Source of the DNA: Streptomyces sp. SPB162
GTDB lineage: Bacteria; Actinomycetota; Actinomycetes; Streptomycetales; Streptomycetaceae
NCBI RefSeq assembly: GCF_029504575.1
Contig: NZ_JAQFII010000001.1
Coordinates: 1,140,501 to 1,204,500, forward strand
Reading direction: 5' to 3'
Length of the DNA stretch: 64,000 nt
Position numbers and translations under genes: made by a program. Of the stretch, positions 1-7,877 are shown in pieces; position 1 is the stretch's first letter, and every line of letters begins with the position of its first letter. The notes beneath the pieces were generated by a model. That model ran no database searches. It worked only from the letters and a program-made list of their open reading frames with translations, and was not told the origin of the DNA.

Positions 1-2
1 GG

Positions 3-584
3 TGGCGGCTTCGGGCGGAGCCCGTCGGCACCGATCCCGGCTGGTACGCCGAGTTCGGCGGACTCGTGCCCGCCGAGGTCCTCGCCGCCGTCACCGACGC
101 CCTCGTCGCCCCACCGCCGCAGCGACCGGACCCGTGGCAGCACGTGACCTCGGCAGGATGGCACCACAAGCCGGACGGCGCGCGCTCGCCGGACTCCATG
201 TGTCACATCGAACTCCAGCCATCGAGCGAATTCCACGACCGGTTGTCCTGGCACATCGACACCCACGAGCCCGGCCACGGGGAGTTTCCCGGCCCGCGTA
301 TCTGGCACGCCTACCTCGACGAGAACACCCCCGCTCACCTGGTCAGCGCGTTCCTCACTGCGCTGACCGACCGCAGCCCGCTCCAGCGTGGCATGTTCGA
401 GCGCACCGGCCACTGCAGCGCCGTACAGGAGCCCAGCGCGCTGCGCCCGCAGCAGGTGGTCGACGCCCACGCCACGCGCATCAAACACCTCCGCGCCCGG
501 ACACACTCCGCCGGCAGCCAGCAGACGAAACCCGCGACAGCCCCGGCGCACGCCAGCACCGCGCAGCCGGCCGCTCGCCGCTGA
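3..584 (+). CDS. DUF317 domain protein, 5' end outside the window
   Basis: The open frame runs in from the left edge without a start; 193 residues are visible. The pattern resembles DUF317, a family common on Streptomyces plasmids and integrative elements: a WYAEFGG block, an AEVLAAVTDAL helix, then W..Y.DE.TPAHLVSAFLTAL near the middle. The function of DUF317 is unknown. A GTG at position 66 could be an internal start, but the DUF317-like coding continues upstream of it. The last 40 residues are Ala/Thr/Pro-rich and probably disordered. A decayed second DUF317 copy lies just downstream. Confidence 0.7.
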   Translation, partial: WRLRAEPVGTDPGWYAEFGGLVPAEVLAAVTDALVAPPPQRPDPWQHVTSAGWHHKPDGARSPDSMCHIELQPSSEFHDRLSWHIDTHEPGHGEFPGPRIWHAYLDENTPAHLVSAFLTALTDRSPLQRGMFERTGHCSAVQEPSALRPQQVVDAHATRIKHLRARTHSAGSQQTKPATAPAHASTAQPAARR

Positions 585-603
585 ACCGACAGGACCCCTC
601 CTC

Positions 604-1170
604 ATGTCCAAAGACCACCACGCACACCGCGACTTCCTGCGGCACCTCGACCACTACGTGCGGGACAGCCAGAAGATTCTCGACGCCTGGGACGCGTACT
701 CCGACGAGCACACCGACCTCGACGGCTGGCCCTACGACGTCCACGCCTACGGCATGCGCAAGAGCCAGCGCGACACGGACACCGCCGAGGCGTTCGAGAC
801 GCTCCGCTACGGCGCCCGGCACCTGCTGGCGACGACCGAGACACAGCTGGCCCAACTGCCGGAGAACACGGTCCAGAGCCGCTGGGTCTACCAACTGGGC
901 GTCCTGCACACGGCCCTCGACCGGCTCGACGAACTAAACGAGCAATGGCTACTCACCCGCGACGCCCTCCCCGCCACCGCAAAGCCCGGCACCGCCGAAT
1001 TCGACGACGCCCTCGCCGAACATCACGCCGAATCATGGAGCTACCTCGACGACTGGGCCACCCACGGCAAAGCGCTCCGGGAAGTCAACACCGCATCCCT
1101 CAACGCCCCTTCACCCTTGGCCCCCACACCGGCCCTCGCACCCACCCGGCGAGCCGCCGCACGGAAGTGA
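604..1170 (+). CDS. Hypothetical protein, 188 aa, mobile-element associated
   Basis: The ATG at 604 follows an AGGA-type ribosome site and lies 20 bp after the DUF317 stop, so both genes probably share a transcript. The protein is acidic and helical, rich in Asp, His, Leu and Thr, with no membrane segment or signal peptide and no catalytic motif I recognise. The C-terminal 25 residues are Ala/Pro-rich. Its stop overlaps the GTG of the next (decayed) frame. I do not recognise a family; its place beside DUF317 suggests element housekeeping and no more. Confidence 0.6.
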   Translation: MSKDHHAHRDFLRHLDHYVRDSQKILDAWDAYSDEHTDLDGWPYDVHAYGMRKSQRDTDTAEAFETLRYGARHLLATTETQLAQLPENTVQSRWVYQLGVLHTALDRLDELNEQWLLTRDALPATAKPGTAEFDDALAEHHAESWSYLDDWATHGKALREVNTASLNAPSPLAPTPALAPTRRAAARK

Positions 1171-1760
1171 CCACGCCCCCGACTCCCGAGACCGTCGAGG
1201 TCGACTTCATCACCCCGGGCCACCTCGCCTGCGCCCCCGCCTGGATCACCGTCCCCCTCCACCGTGCCTGCGGATGGAGTTACGGCGGGCCCCCTGATGC
1301 CGCGCGTCCTGCTCTCCAGCCCCGACCAGAAGGCCCTCCTGCGCCTCGAGCCCGCCCCCGACGACCAGTGGTGGACCCTCCACCACGCCGCCGAGGCCGC
1401 CGAGCCGAACCGGCCCGCCTGGTACGCGAGCTTCGGAGCCCGCCCCCGGTCGAGCTGATCGCCGCAGTCACCGACGCCCTCACCGATCCGGCCCCAGCCA
1501 CTGACGCGCCTTACAACCCCGGTCACCCTCGGCACGCACCGGATGGTCTGGCAGGCCCGCTTCGGCGCCCAAGCCCCGCCACACCTCGTCGCCGCGTTCA
1601 CCGTCGCTCGCCGATACGAAGCCGGTGCTCCGCACCCACAGCGGGCGCAGTCTGTCGACGCTCGGCCCGGGCGTCGTCATCCGCCAGACGACCGGCGCCG
1701 ACAGCCCCGAGCCCCTCGCGGCAGGAGCCGCCCAGGCACGGCCGCAGCCAGCTGGCCCTC
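1167..1760 (+). pseudogene. Decayed DUF317 gene (several frameshifts)
   Basis: A GTG at 1167 overlaps the preceding stop and opens a DUF317-like frame (VDFITPGHLACAPAWIT...). The homology then moves between frames: DQKALLRLEPAPDDQWWTL and RPAWYASFGA in frame 1, VELIAAVTDALTDPAP in frame 3, VWQARFGAQAPPHLVAAFTV in frame 1, and SLSTLGPGVVI in frame 2. Put together these form the usual DUF317 order, including the WYASFGA and TPxHLVAAF-like blocks seen in the first gene. At least four frame changes are needed, so this is a degraded paralogue and not one sequencing slip. The end point is approximate. Confidence 0.6.
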
Positions 1761-1788
1761 CCCTCCCCCGCCCGGAAGCACGTAGCCC

Positions 1789-3582
1789 TTGCCCTCTTCC
1801 TCCCCCAGCAGCAACACCGACGGATACGACCTCGTCCTGCGCCTCCTCCTCGGCGGGCTCGCCGTCGTCGTCCCCCTGTCCCACCTGGCCTGGCTGTCCG
1901 GCAACATCACCGCCTACCTCACCGGCACCAACTGGGCCCCCTACCAGCCGACCAACGCCCTGCTCCACCCCGAGCAGGTCTGGTCCGGCGCAGGAGAAAC
2001 GTCCCTGCTGATCGGCGCCCGCATCGTCCCCGTTCTCCTTCTCCTCGCCCTCGGGGCGGGGGCGGGCTTCCTATGGGCTCGCCACAAAAACCGGAGCAGC
2101 GGCAAGAAGACGAAGATCACCGACATGGCCAAGGCCCGGGACATCGAGCCACTGATGGCCAAGGCGGTCACCGACAAAGCCCGCTCCCTGCGCCCCAGCT
2201 TGAAGGACAGCAAGCACATCGACGCGAAGGACACCGGCATCCTCCTCGGCAACCTGCAGGACAGCCGCCACGAGGTACGGATGGGGTTCGAGGACGTCGC
2301 CGTCGCGATCATGGCGCCCCGTTCCGGTAAGACCACCTCGCTCGCCATCCCCTCCATGCTCGGCGCGCCGGGCCCGGTCCTGCTGACGTCGAACAAGGCC
2401 GCCGGCGACGCCTTCACCACCACGTACGAGGCAAGGGCCCAGGCGGGGACGGTGTGGACCATGGACCCGCAGCAGATCGCGCACGCCGCCCGCGAGATGT
2501 GGTGGAACCCCCTCGCCAGCGCGAAAACCCTGGACGGGGCGAACCGGCTCGCCGGACACTTCCTCGCCGCCTCGGTGGACGCCTCCCAGCAGGGCGACTT
2601 CTGGTCGAAGGCCGGCAGCAACATCCTCTCCCAGCTTCTCCTGGCGGCAGCGCTCGACGAGCGGCCCATCACCGACATCATGCAGTGGCTCGCCTTCCCC
2701 GCCGACCGCACTCCGCTGGACATCCTGCGCGACCACGACGTCGCCGCCGTCGCCGCGCAGCTCAAGGGCACCGTCGAGGGGCCCCCGGAAACGAGGGACG
2801 GCATCTACGAGACCGCCCGGCAGTACGCCTCCGCCCTCCTGAACGTGGAAATCGCCGCGTGGGTCACCCCGCAGAAGGATGTCCCGGAATTTCGGCCGGA
2901 GCAGTTCGTCAGGTCCACCGACACGCTGTTCCTGCTCAGCAAGGACGGCGGCGGCGGAGCCTCGGCGTTGATCGCCGCGTGCGCAGATTCGGTGATGCGG
3001 GCCGCGACCGCCCAGGCCGAACGTGCTGGCGGGCGCCTGGATCCGCCCATGCTGGCGATCCTCGACGAGGCCGCCAACGTGTGCAAGATCAGCGACTTGC
3101 CAGATCTGTACTCTCACCTCGGCAGCCGCGGGATCATCCCGATCACGATCCTGCAGTCCTACCGTCAGGGCCAGAAGGTCTGGGGAGACACGGGTATGGA
3201 CGCCATGTGGTCCGCCTCGACCGTCAAGGTGATCGGCAGCGGCATCGACGACCCCGACTTCGCCGACAAGCTCAGCCGCCTGATCGGCGACCACGACGTG
3301 CAGACCACGTCCACCTCGCACTCGGAGTCCGGCAAGAGCACGTCAGTGTCGATGCGGCAGGAACGGATCCTGCCTGCCGACGCGATCCGCGCTCTGCCCA
3401 AGGGCACCGCGCTCTGCTTCGCCACCGGCATGCGCGCCGCCATGCTCGACCTCCGGCCGTGGTACCGGGAGCCCGGCGCGGAGGAACTGTCCGCGGCGTC
3501 CGCCCGCGCGTCGCAAGCGATCACCGCCCGCGCCGTGGCGAAGCACGCGCCGACGCAGGACGACTTCGGGCTGGCCACGTGA
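1789..3582 (+). CDS. VirD4/TraG-like type IV coupling ATPase
   Basis: The 597-aa protein probably couples DNA to a conjugation channel. Two hydrophobic helices near the N terminus (about residues 18-40 and 82-103) anchor it in the membrane. A cytosolic motor follows, with a Walker A APRSGKTT near residue 176, a Walker B MLAILDEAAN near residue 425, and a TraM-recognition-like region (GSRGIIPITILQSYRQG). TTG at 1789 is the only start close to the upstream in-frame stop; the next candidate would remove the membrane part. The end overlaps the methyltransferase start by 4 bp. Streptomyces conjugation usually relies on an FtsK-like TraB; this is the VirD4/TraG type. No relaxase is visible. Confidence 0.8.
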   Translation: MPSSSPSSNTDGYDLVLRLLLGGLAVVVPLSHLAWLSGNITAYLTGTNWAPYQPTNALLHPEQVWSGAGETSLLIGARIVPVLLLLALGAGAGFLWARHKNRSSGKKTKITDMAKARDIEPLMAKAVTDKARSLRPSLKDSKHIDAKDTGILLGNLQDSRHEVRMGFEDVAVAIMAPRSGKTTSLAIPSMLGAPGPVLLTSNKAAGDAFTTTYEARAQAGTVWTMDPQQIAHAAREMWWNPLASAKTLDGANRLAGHFLAASVDASQQGDFWSKAGSNILSQLLLAAALDERPITDIMQWLAFPADRTPLDILRDHDVAAVAAQLKGTVEGPPETRDGIYETARQYASALLNVEIAAWVTPQKDVPEFRPEQFVRSTDTLFLLSKDGGGGASALIAACADSVMRAATAQAERAGGRLDPPMLAILDEAANVCKISDLPDLYSHLGSRGIIPITILQSYRQGQKVWGDTGMDAMWSASTVKVIGSGIDDPDFADKLSRLIGDHDVQTTSTSHSESGKSTSVSMRQERILPADAIRALPKGTALCFATGMRAAMLDLRPWYREPGAEELSAASARASQAITARAVAKHAPTQDDFGLAT

Positions 3583-4850
3583 TACTCGACCTCTTCGCGG
3601 GGCCGGGCGGCTGGAGCAGGGCGCTGCACGTCCTCGGCGTGCGCGACATCGGGCTGGAATGGGACGAGTGGGCGTGCAAGACCCGGGCCGCGGCTGGGCA
3701 GTTGACCATCCGCACCGACGTGGCAAGGTATCCGACCTGGCCCTTCATCGGCCGCACCCGCGGAATGATCGCTTCCCCTCCGTGCCAGGCATGGAGCATG
3801 GCCGGCAAACGCCTCGGCCTGGTGGACCAGCCGCTGGTGCACGCGGCGGTCGAGGACCTGGCCGCCGGACGCGACACTCGCGAGCGCCTCCTCGCCGCAT
3901 GCCGTGACGAGCGTTCCCTGCTCGCGGCCGAGCCGATGCGCTACCTGCATGCCCTGAACACGGTCGGAGAACCCGACTGGGTCGCCATGGAGGAGGTCCC
4001 GGGCGTCCTGCCCTTGTGGAAGCAGTACGCGGCCGTCCTGCGTGGCTGGGGATTCTCGGCCTGGTACGGGATCCTCAACGCCGCCGACTTCGGCGTTCCG
4101 CAGACCAGGAAACGGGCGATCCTCCTTGCCTCCCGGGTGCAGACAGCGCAACCTCCCACACCCACGCACTCCCACGTCGCCGAGCCCGAATCGCTGTTCG
4201 GTCCGGGTCGCGCCCGCTGGGTCAGCATGGCCGAGGCCCTGGGATGGGGCGCGACCGACCGGCCCGTCCCCACCGTCTGCGCGGGTGGTGGACCCGGCGG
4301 CGGGCCGGAACCGTTCCCGTCGGGCTCCCGCAAGACGCTGTCCGACGCCCGGGATCGCGGCACCTGGATGCCCCGACCGGACGGGGTGGTCCTGCAGTCC
4401 CGTCGCGAAGGCGCTGGTTGGGCGGCCCGGCACGGCACACGCGAGAACCGGGCCGCCGACGCTCCTGCGCCGACGTTCACCGCCGAGGCCCACCGCTGGT
4501 CCTGGTCCCTGCGCAGCAACAACCAGACCAACGCCACAGTCCGTCCGCTGTCCGAGCCAGCTGGCACGCTGTTCTTCGGGCACCGCGCGAACGAGTGCAC
4601 CCGGGTCGCCGCACCGGCCTCGGCTGGGATCGAGAACACGGATGCGCCAACGGTGCTGGAGCCGATCCGGATCACAGCGCGCGAGGCCGGCCTCCTGCAG
4701 ACCTTCCCGGCCGACTACCCCTGGGCCGGTAACAAGGGCCAGCAGTTCTCGCAGATCGGCAACGCCGTACCGCCGTTGCTCGCCGGCCACCTTCTCGCCC
4801 CGCACCTCGGCCTCGCCCTCACCCCCGACGACTTCACTCTCGCCGCCTGA
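3579..4850 (+). CDS. Orphan C5-cytosine DNA methyltransferase
   Basis: The 423-aa enzyme would methylate C5 of cytosine in a specific DNA sequence. Motif I DLFAGPGG is at residues 4-11, the catalytic Cys loop SPPCQAWS near 66-73, motif VI EEVPGV near 137, motif VIII QTRKRAILLAS near 175, and motif X QIGNAVPPLL near 392. The target recognition region lies between about 200 and 370. The GTG start overlaps the coupling-ATPase stop by 4 bp, so the two are translationally coupled. No cognate restriction enzyme is adjacent. As part of a transfer module it may protect the element from host restriction; that role is inferred. Confidence 0.88.
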   Translation: MILDLFAGPGGWSRALHVLGVRDIGLEWDEWACKTRAAAGQLTIRTDVARYPTWPFIGRTRGMIASPPCQAWSMAGKRLGLVDQPLVHAAVEDLAAGRDTRERLLAACRDERSLLAAEPMRYLHALNTVGEPDWVAMEEVPGVLPLWKQYAAVLRGWGFSAWYGILNAADFGVPQTRKRAILLASRVQTAQPPTPTHSHVAEPESLFGPGRARWVSMAEALGWGATDRPVPTVCAGGGPGGGPEPFPSGSRKTLSDARDRGTWMPRPDGVVLQSRREGAGWAARHGTRENRAADAPAPTFTAEAHRWSWSLRSNNQTNATVRPLSEPAGTLFFGHRANECTRVAAPASAGIENTDAPTVLEPIRITAREAGLLQTFPADYPWAGNKGQQFSQIGNAVPPLLAGHLLAPHLGLALTPDDFTLAA

Positions 4851-5961
4851 TGCCCCACGCCCCCGAACCTGACGAAGACGGCTTCGACGCAACACCACCC
4901 CAGCCGGTGTTCCACGTCGAGCAGGCCCTCCTCGGCGCACTCCTTCTCGAGCCGCACCGTCTCGGCGACGTGACCGGCATCGCCGCTGACTCCTTCTCTA
5001 CCGCCGCGCACGCCGCCCTGTTCGCCGCAATCAGCACACTGCCTCCGCCCGACCCGGCCGAGCACGCGAAGAACGCCAATTGGCTCGTCCGCGTGCTCGC
5101 CACGGGTCAGGAGCAGGCGCGCGGGCTGACCGCCTCGTACCTGCACACCCTCGTCCAGGTCTGTCCATGGCCCCGTCACGCACCGGCTTACGGATGGTCG
5201 AGGCCGAACATGCCCGTCGCCGTCTGCAGACAGCCGCCGAACGCCTCGTCCAGACCGTCCACGATGACTCCCTCCCGCACGCCGTGCAGGCGGTGCTCGC
5301 CGAGGCCGACGCGCTCGCCGCGGTCGTGGACGACATCGCAGCCAGATTCCCACCGCGCGCAGGCGTGCTGCCCCGCACCGCGGCACCATCGCCGCCAGTC
5401 GCGCCCGACTACATGGAGGCGGTCGAGGAGGAGCAGATGCTGCTCGCGACCGCCACCGCCAACCCTGCCGACATCGAATCCGCCCGGTGGCTACTACCCG
5501 ACGACCTCACCCTGCCCTTGCACGCCGGCCTGTGGCAGTGCCTGACCGCCCTGGCCCGCCGCCGCGAGCCCGTCGACCCAGTCACCGTCCTGTGGGAGGC
5601 CCAACAGCGCGGCCTGCTCGACGACGGAAGCGAACCGGGCGAGGTGCTCCACCTGCTGGCCGAACCGGCCGGTTCCGTGGAGCACTGGGGCGAGCGCGCA
5701 CTGCAACGCTCCCTGCTGGCCACCGCCGATCACACCGGCCGACGCATCGAGGCGTACGCCGGCGACACGGCGAACACGCCGTTCCAGCTCGTCGTCGGCG
5801 CCCGCCGTTCCCTCGCCGACATCGGCGCCGTCCGCACCCGCTGGCAGCACGCCACCGGAACGGTCCCGACGCCGCAACCGCGACCGGCGCCCACCACCCG
5901 TGCCGGCCCGCCAACCACGACGGTCGCGTACACCGGCCGCGTCGCGCGAGCAACCCGATAG
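4850..5961 (+). pseudogene. Protein with two DnaB-N-like domains, broken by one frameshift
   Basis: The ATG at 4850 overlaps the methyltransferase stop. Frame 2 gives a DnaB N-terminal-like domain (VFHVEQALLGALLLEPHRL...). Near 5190 the reading must move to frame 1, where RMVEAEHARRRLQTAAERL follows and a second DnaB-N-like unit appears (EEEQMLLATAT... WLLPDDLTLPLHAGLWQCL). No helicase core (Walker A) is present in either part. An ATG at 5167 could start the second part separately (264 aa). A single indel restores one protein of about 370 residues. The break may be real or a sequencing error. The DnaB N domain normally mediates ring assembly and primase contact. Confidence 0.65.
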
Positions 5962-6277
5962 CACCCCGCATACACGCCTGCACGGGCCGGCCGCAGTCCG
6001 GCTGCCGCACGCAACGGCGGCGTTTGACCACTGCACGACTACGGACGGATGGTTCGGTAGAGCGCGAGCGGGATGCAGCCCTCTCGCCAAGACGACCTGC
6101 ACACGCCTGCACCGTGGCCCGCAGGTTTCGCGCGATTGCCGTGCTGCGCGGTGGACTGTATTTGAGATGCCGGTGCGTTCCACTTCTTGATCAGAAGAGT
6201 GAACTTTGTATAGGCTCCTCGATACGGTGTGTGACGCCTGGGGAACATCCTGTGTGCAGCCGCCGAGGGGGTGGGTT
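5962..6277. other. 316-bp gap with the likely promoter of the ABC-3C operon
   Basis: No convincing gene is seen here. The overlapping open frames lack family signatures and ribosome sites. The last 90 bp hold a promoter-like sequence described separately. The gap separates the transfer genes from the defence operon and probably marks a transcription-unit boundary. Confidence 0.5.
6183..6214 (+). promoter_or_regulatory. Candidate promoter with overlapping inverted repeat
   Basis: A -35-like TTGATC (6187-6192) and a -10-like TATAGG (6209-6214) are separated by 16 bp, about 65 bp before the first ABC-3C gene. A perfect 5-bp inverted repeat, CTTCT-tgatc-AGAAG (6183-6197), covers the -35 box and could bind a regulator. 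Its AT content stands out from the surrounding sequence. Confidence 0.4.
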
Positions 6278-7258
6278 GTGCCTGACTCGATAGCCGTGCC
6301 GACGGGTGTCCAGCCAATCAGCTTCGACGTGCACGCAGTCCGCGGAGGAAGCCCCGGCGGAGCTCGCGACGACTTTGAAACGATGATCGCTCAGCTTGCC
6401 GCCGCGACGACCCCAAACGTACGATCCGTCGCTGCCAACCCGGGCGACTGGGGTATCGACGCTTTCGCCGGGAACCTCGGCGGAGCGATCACAGTGTGGC
6501 AGTCCAAGTACTTCATGCCGGTCACCACCAAGAAGCACATACAGCAGGTCAAAGACTCGCTCGACAACGTGCTGAAGGCAGCCGTCACGAACGGCCACAC
6601 CATCGCCAGCTGGATTCTGTGCATCCCATCCAGCATGGACGGCCCCATGACGGCATGGTGGGACACGTGGACGAAGGCGAGGGAGAAGGAACACAACCTC
6701 GTCATACAGCTCTGGGACGAGACCGCCCTCCGGAAGAAGCTGCTTAGCCCCGAGGGCGACGACGTGCGTCGCGGCTTCTACGAGACGTACGCTCAGGCCG
6801 CCCCCACCCCCGCCCCCGGGGAACAGCTTCGGCTGGTACACGAAGTCGAGGACGACAAGGCAGCCACCCTTGGCTCCGCCTTGTTCATTCGGCAGATGAC
6901 CGAGGCCGGCCACGTGGAGCTGGACTCGGCCAAGAGGCAGTTCTTCAATGCCGATCTGGTGGCTCGCGAGATCGCGCACAAGGACGTTCCGGCGGAGGTG
7001 GCGGCGCTCAGTTCCGCCGATGCGACGCTCCACGGTCTATGGGAGATGCAGTTCAACGAATGCGCGGCCGAGGACGCGCTTCGGGTTCTCCACACCCGTG
7101 TCTGGCGGGATGTACGCAACGAGCACGACAAACTGCCGAAGTCGCTCCGCCTCGAGCTGGTGCACAGCTGGGGGCTGGTCCACCGGCTCGTGGACAACCG
7201 CAAGGCGGGCTGGGTCAAACACTGGCGGCAGATCGCCGCCGAGCACTCCGACGGCTGA
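6278..7258 (+). CDS. ABC-3C system effector-type protein with Mrr-like nuclease domain
   Basis: The 326-aa protein has a restriction-endonuclease-fold N-terminal part: GDWGIDAF near residues 56-63 followed by VWQSKYF near 73-79. This gives the D...QxK arrangement seen in Mrr-like nucleases, with Gln replacing the usual Glu. The C-terminal 120 residues are helical and resemble the C-terminal domains that link effectors to ABC-three-component systems. GTG 6278 has a GAGGGGG site 6-7 bp upstream; an in-frame TTG at 6206 is poorer. It is the first gene of an operon with a middle component and an SMC-like ATPase. Likely role: DNA cleavage on activation by the ATPase during invasion (inferred). Confidence 0.65.
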   Translation: MPDSIAVPTGVQPISFDVHAVRGGSPGGARDDFETMIAQLAAATTPNVRSVAANPGDWGIDAFAGNLGGAITVWQSKYFMPVTTKKHIQQVKDSLDNVLKAAVTNGHTIASWILCIPSSMDGPMTAWWDTWTKAREKEHNLVIQLWDETALRKKLLSPEGDDVRRGFYETYAQAAPTPAPGEQLRLVHEVEDDKAATLGSALFIRQMTEAGHVELDSAKRQFFNADLVAREIAHKDVPAEVAALSSADATLHGLWEMQFNECAAEDALRVLHTRVWRDVRNEHDKLPKSLRLELVHSWGLVHRLVDNRKAGWVKHWRQIAAEHSDG

Positions 7259-7298
7259 CCGCCGTCGCCTGTCCTGCCAGACCTACGAGGAGTTCGCT

Positions 7299-7877
7299 GT
7301 GGAAGCACACCGGCCGGTGATGATGCCGGAGGACGAGGTGACCTTCCGCCTGGCGCAGCTGCTGCTTCTTCTCGACGCCGTCGCCAGACAGGACGCCAAG
7401 GGGGCGAGCCTGGAGCGCCTCGGCTACTACGACTTCCTGTCGGCGAACCCCTTCCTCGTCGTCGATTCCGACGGCCGGGAGGGCAACATGCTCAGGCTGG
7501 CCGGCTTCGATCCGCAGGTGCTCTCGTACGCGTCCTCCTCACAGCGCTTCACCAGTCGACGCGAGCGCATCCAGCACGACCTCGGACTGCTCGTGGCTTA
7601 CGGGTGTTGCGAGGTCCACAACCGCAACGGCGCCTTCGCCTATTCGATCAACAACCGCGGTCGGGAACTCGGGGCTCGCTTCACCGCCACCTACGCCGCG
7701 TCGTTCACCACTGCGGCGTCCATCGTCGTGCGTCGCCTCCGCAAGCTCAGCGACAAGGCGCTGCGGGAACAGACCGCACGGTGGCTGCGGCCGGATGGCG
7801 AGGGCGGCCCTGGTGCCGCGCTCCTCAGCGTGCTGGGACTAGGACCGCAGGCACCTGACATGCCCTGGGAAGGATGA
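7299..7877 (+). CDS. ABC-3C system middle component
   Basis: The 192-aa protein starts at GTG 7299, preceded by GAGGAG with 6-7 bp spacing. It has a helical start (RLAQLLLLLDAVA), an LERLGYYDFLSANPFLV block, and a basic helix-turn-helix-like middle ending in AYSINNRGRELGARF. These features fit the small winged-helix middle component that joins the ABC ATPase to the effector in ABC-three-component systems. It lies 40 bp after the effector, and its stop overlaps the ATPase start (ATGA), which is strong evidence for coupled translation. It is unlikely to be an enzyme. Confidence 0.65.
   Translation: MEAHRPVMMPEDEVTFRLAQLLLLLDAVARQDAKGASLERLGYYDFLSANPFLVVDSDGREGNMLRLAGFDPQVLSYASSSQRFTSRRERIQHDLGLLVAYGCCEVHNRNGAFAYSINNRGRELGARFTATYAASFTTAASIVVRRLRKLSDKALREQTARWLRPDGEGGPGAALLSVLGLGPQAPDMPWEG

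Noticed and set aside
2454-3578. In-frame upstream extension of the methyltransferase
   Set aside because: It overlaps the coupling ATPase in another frame and has no conserved sequence; motif I begins right after GTG 3579.
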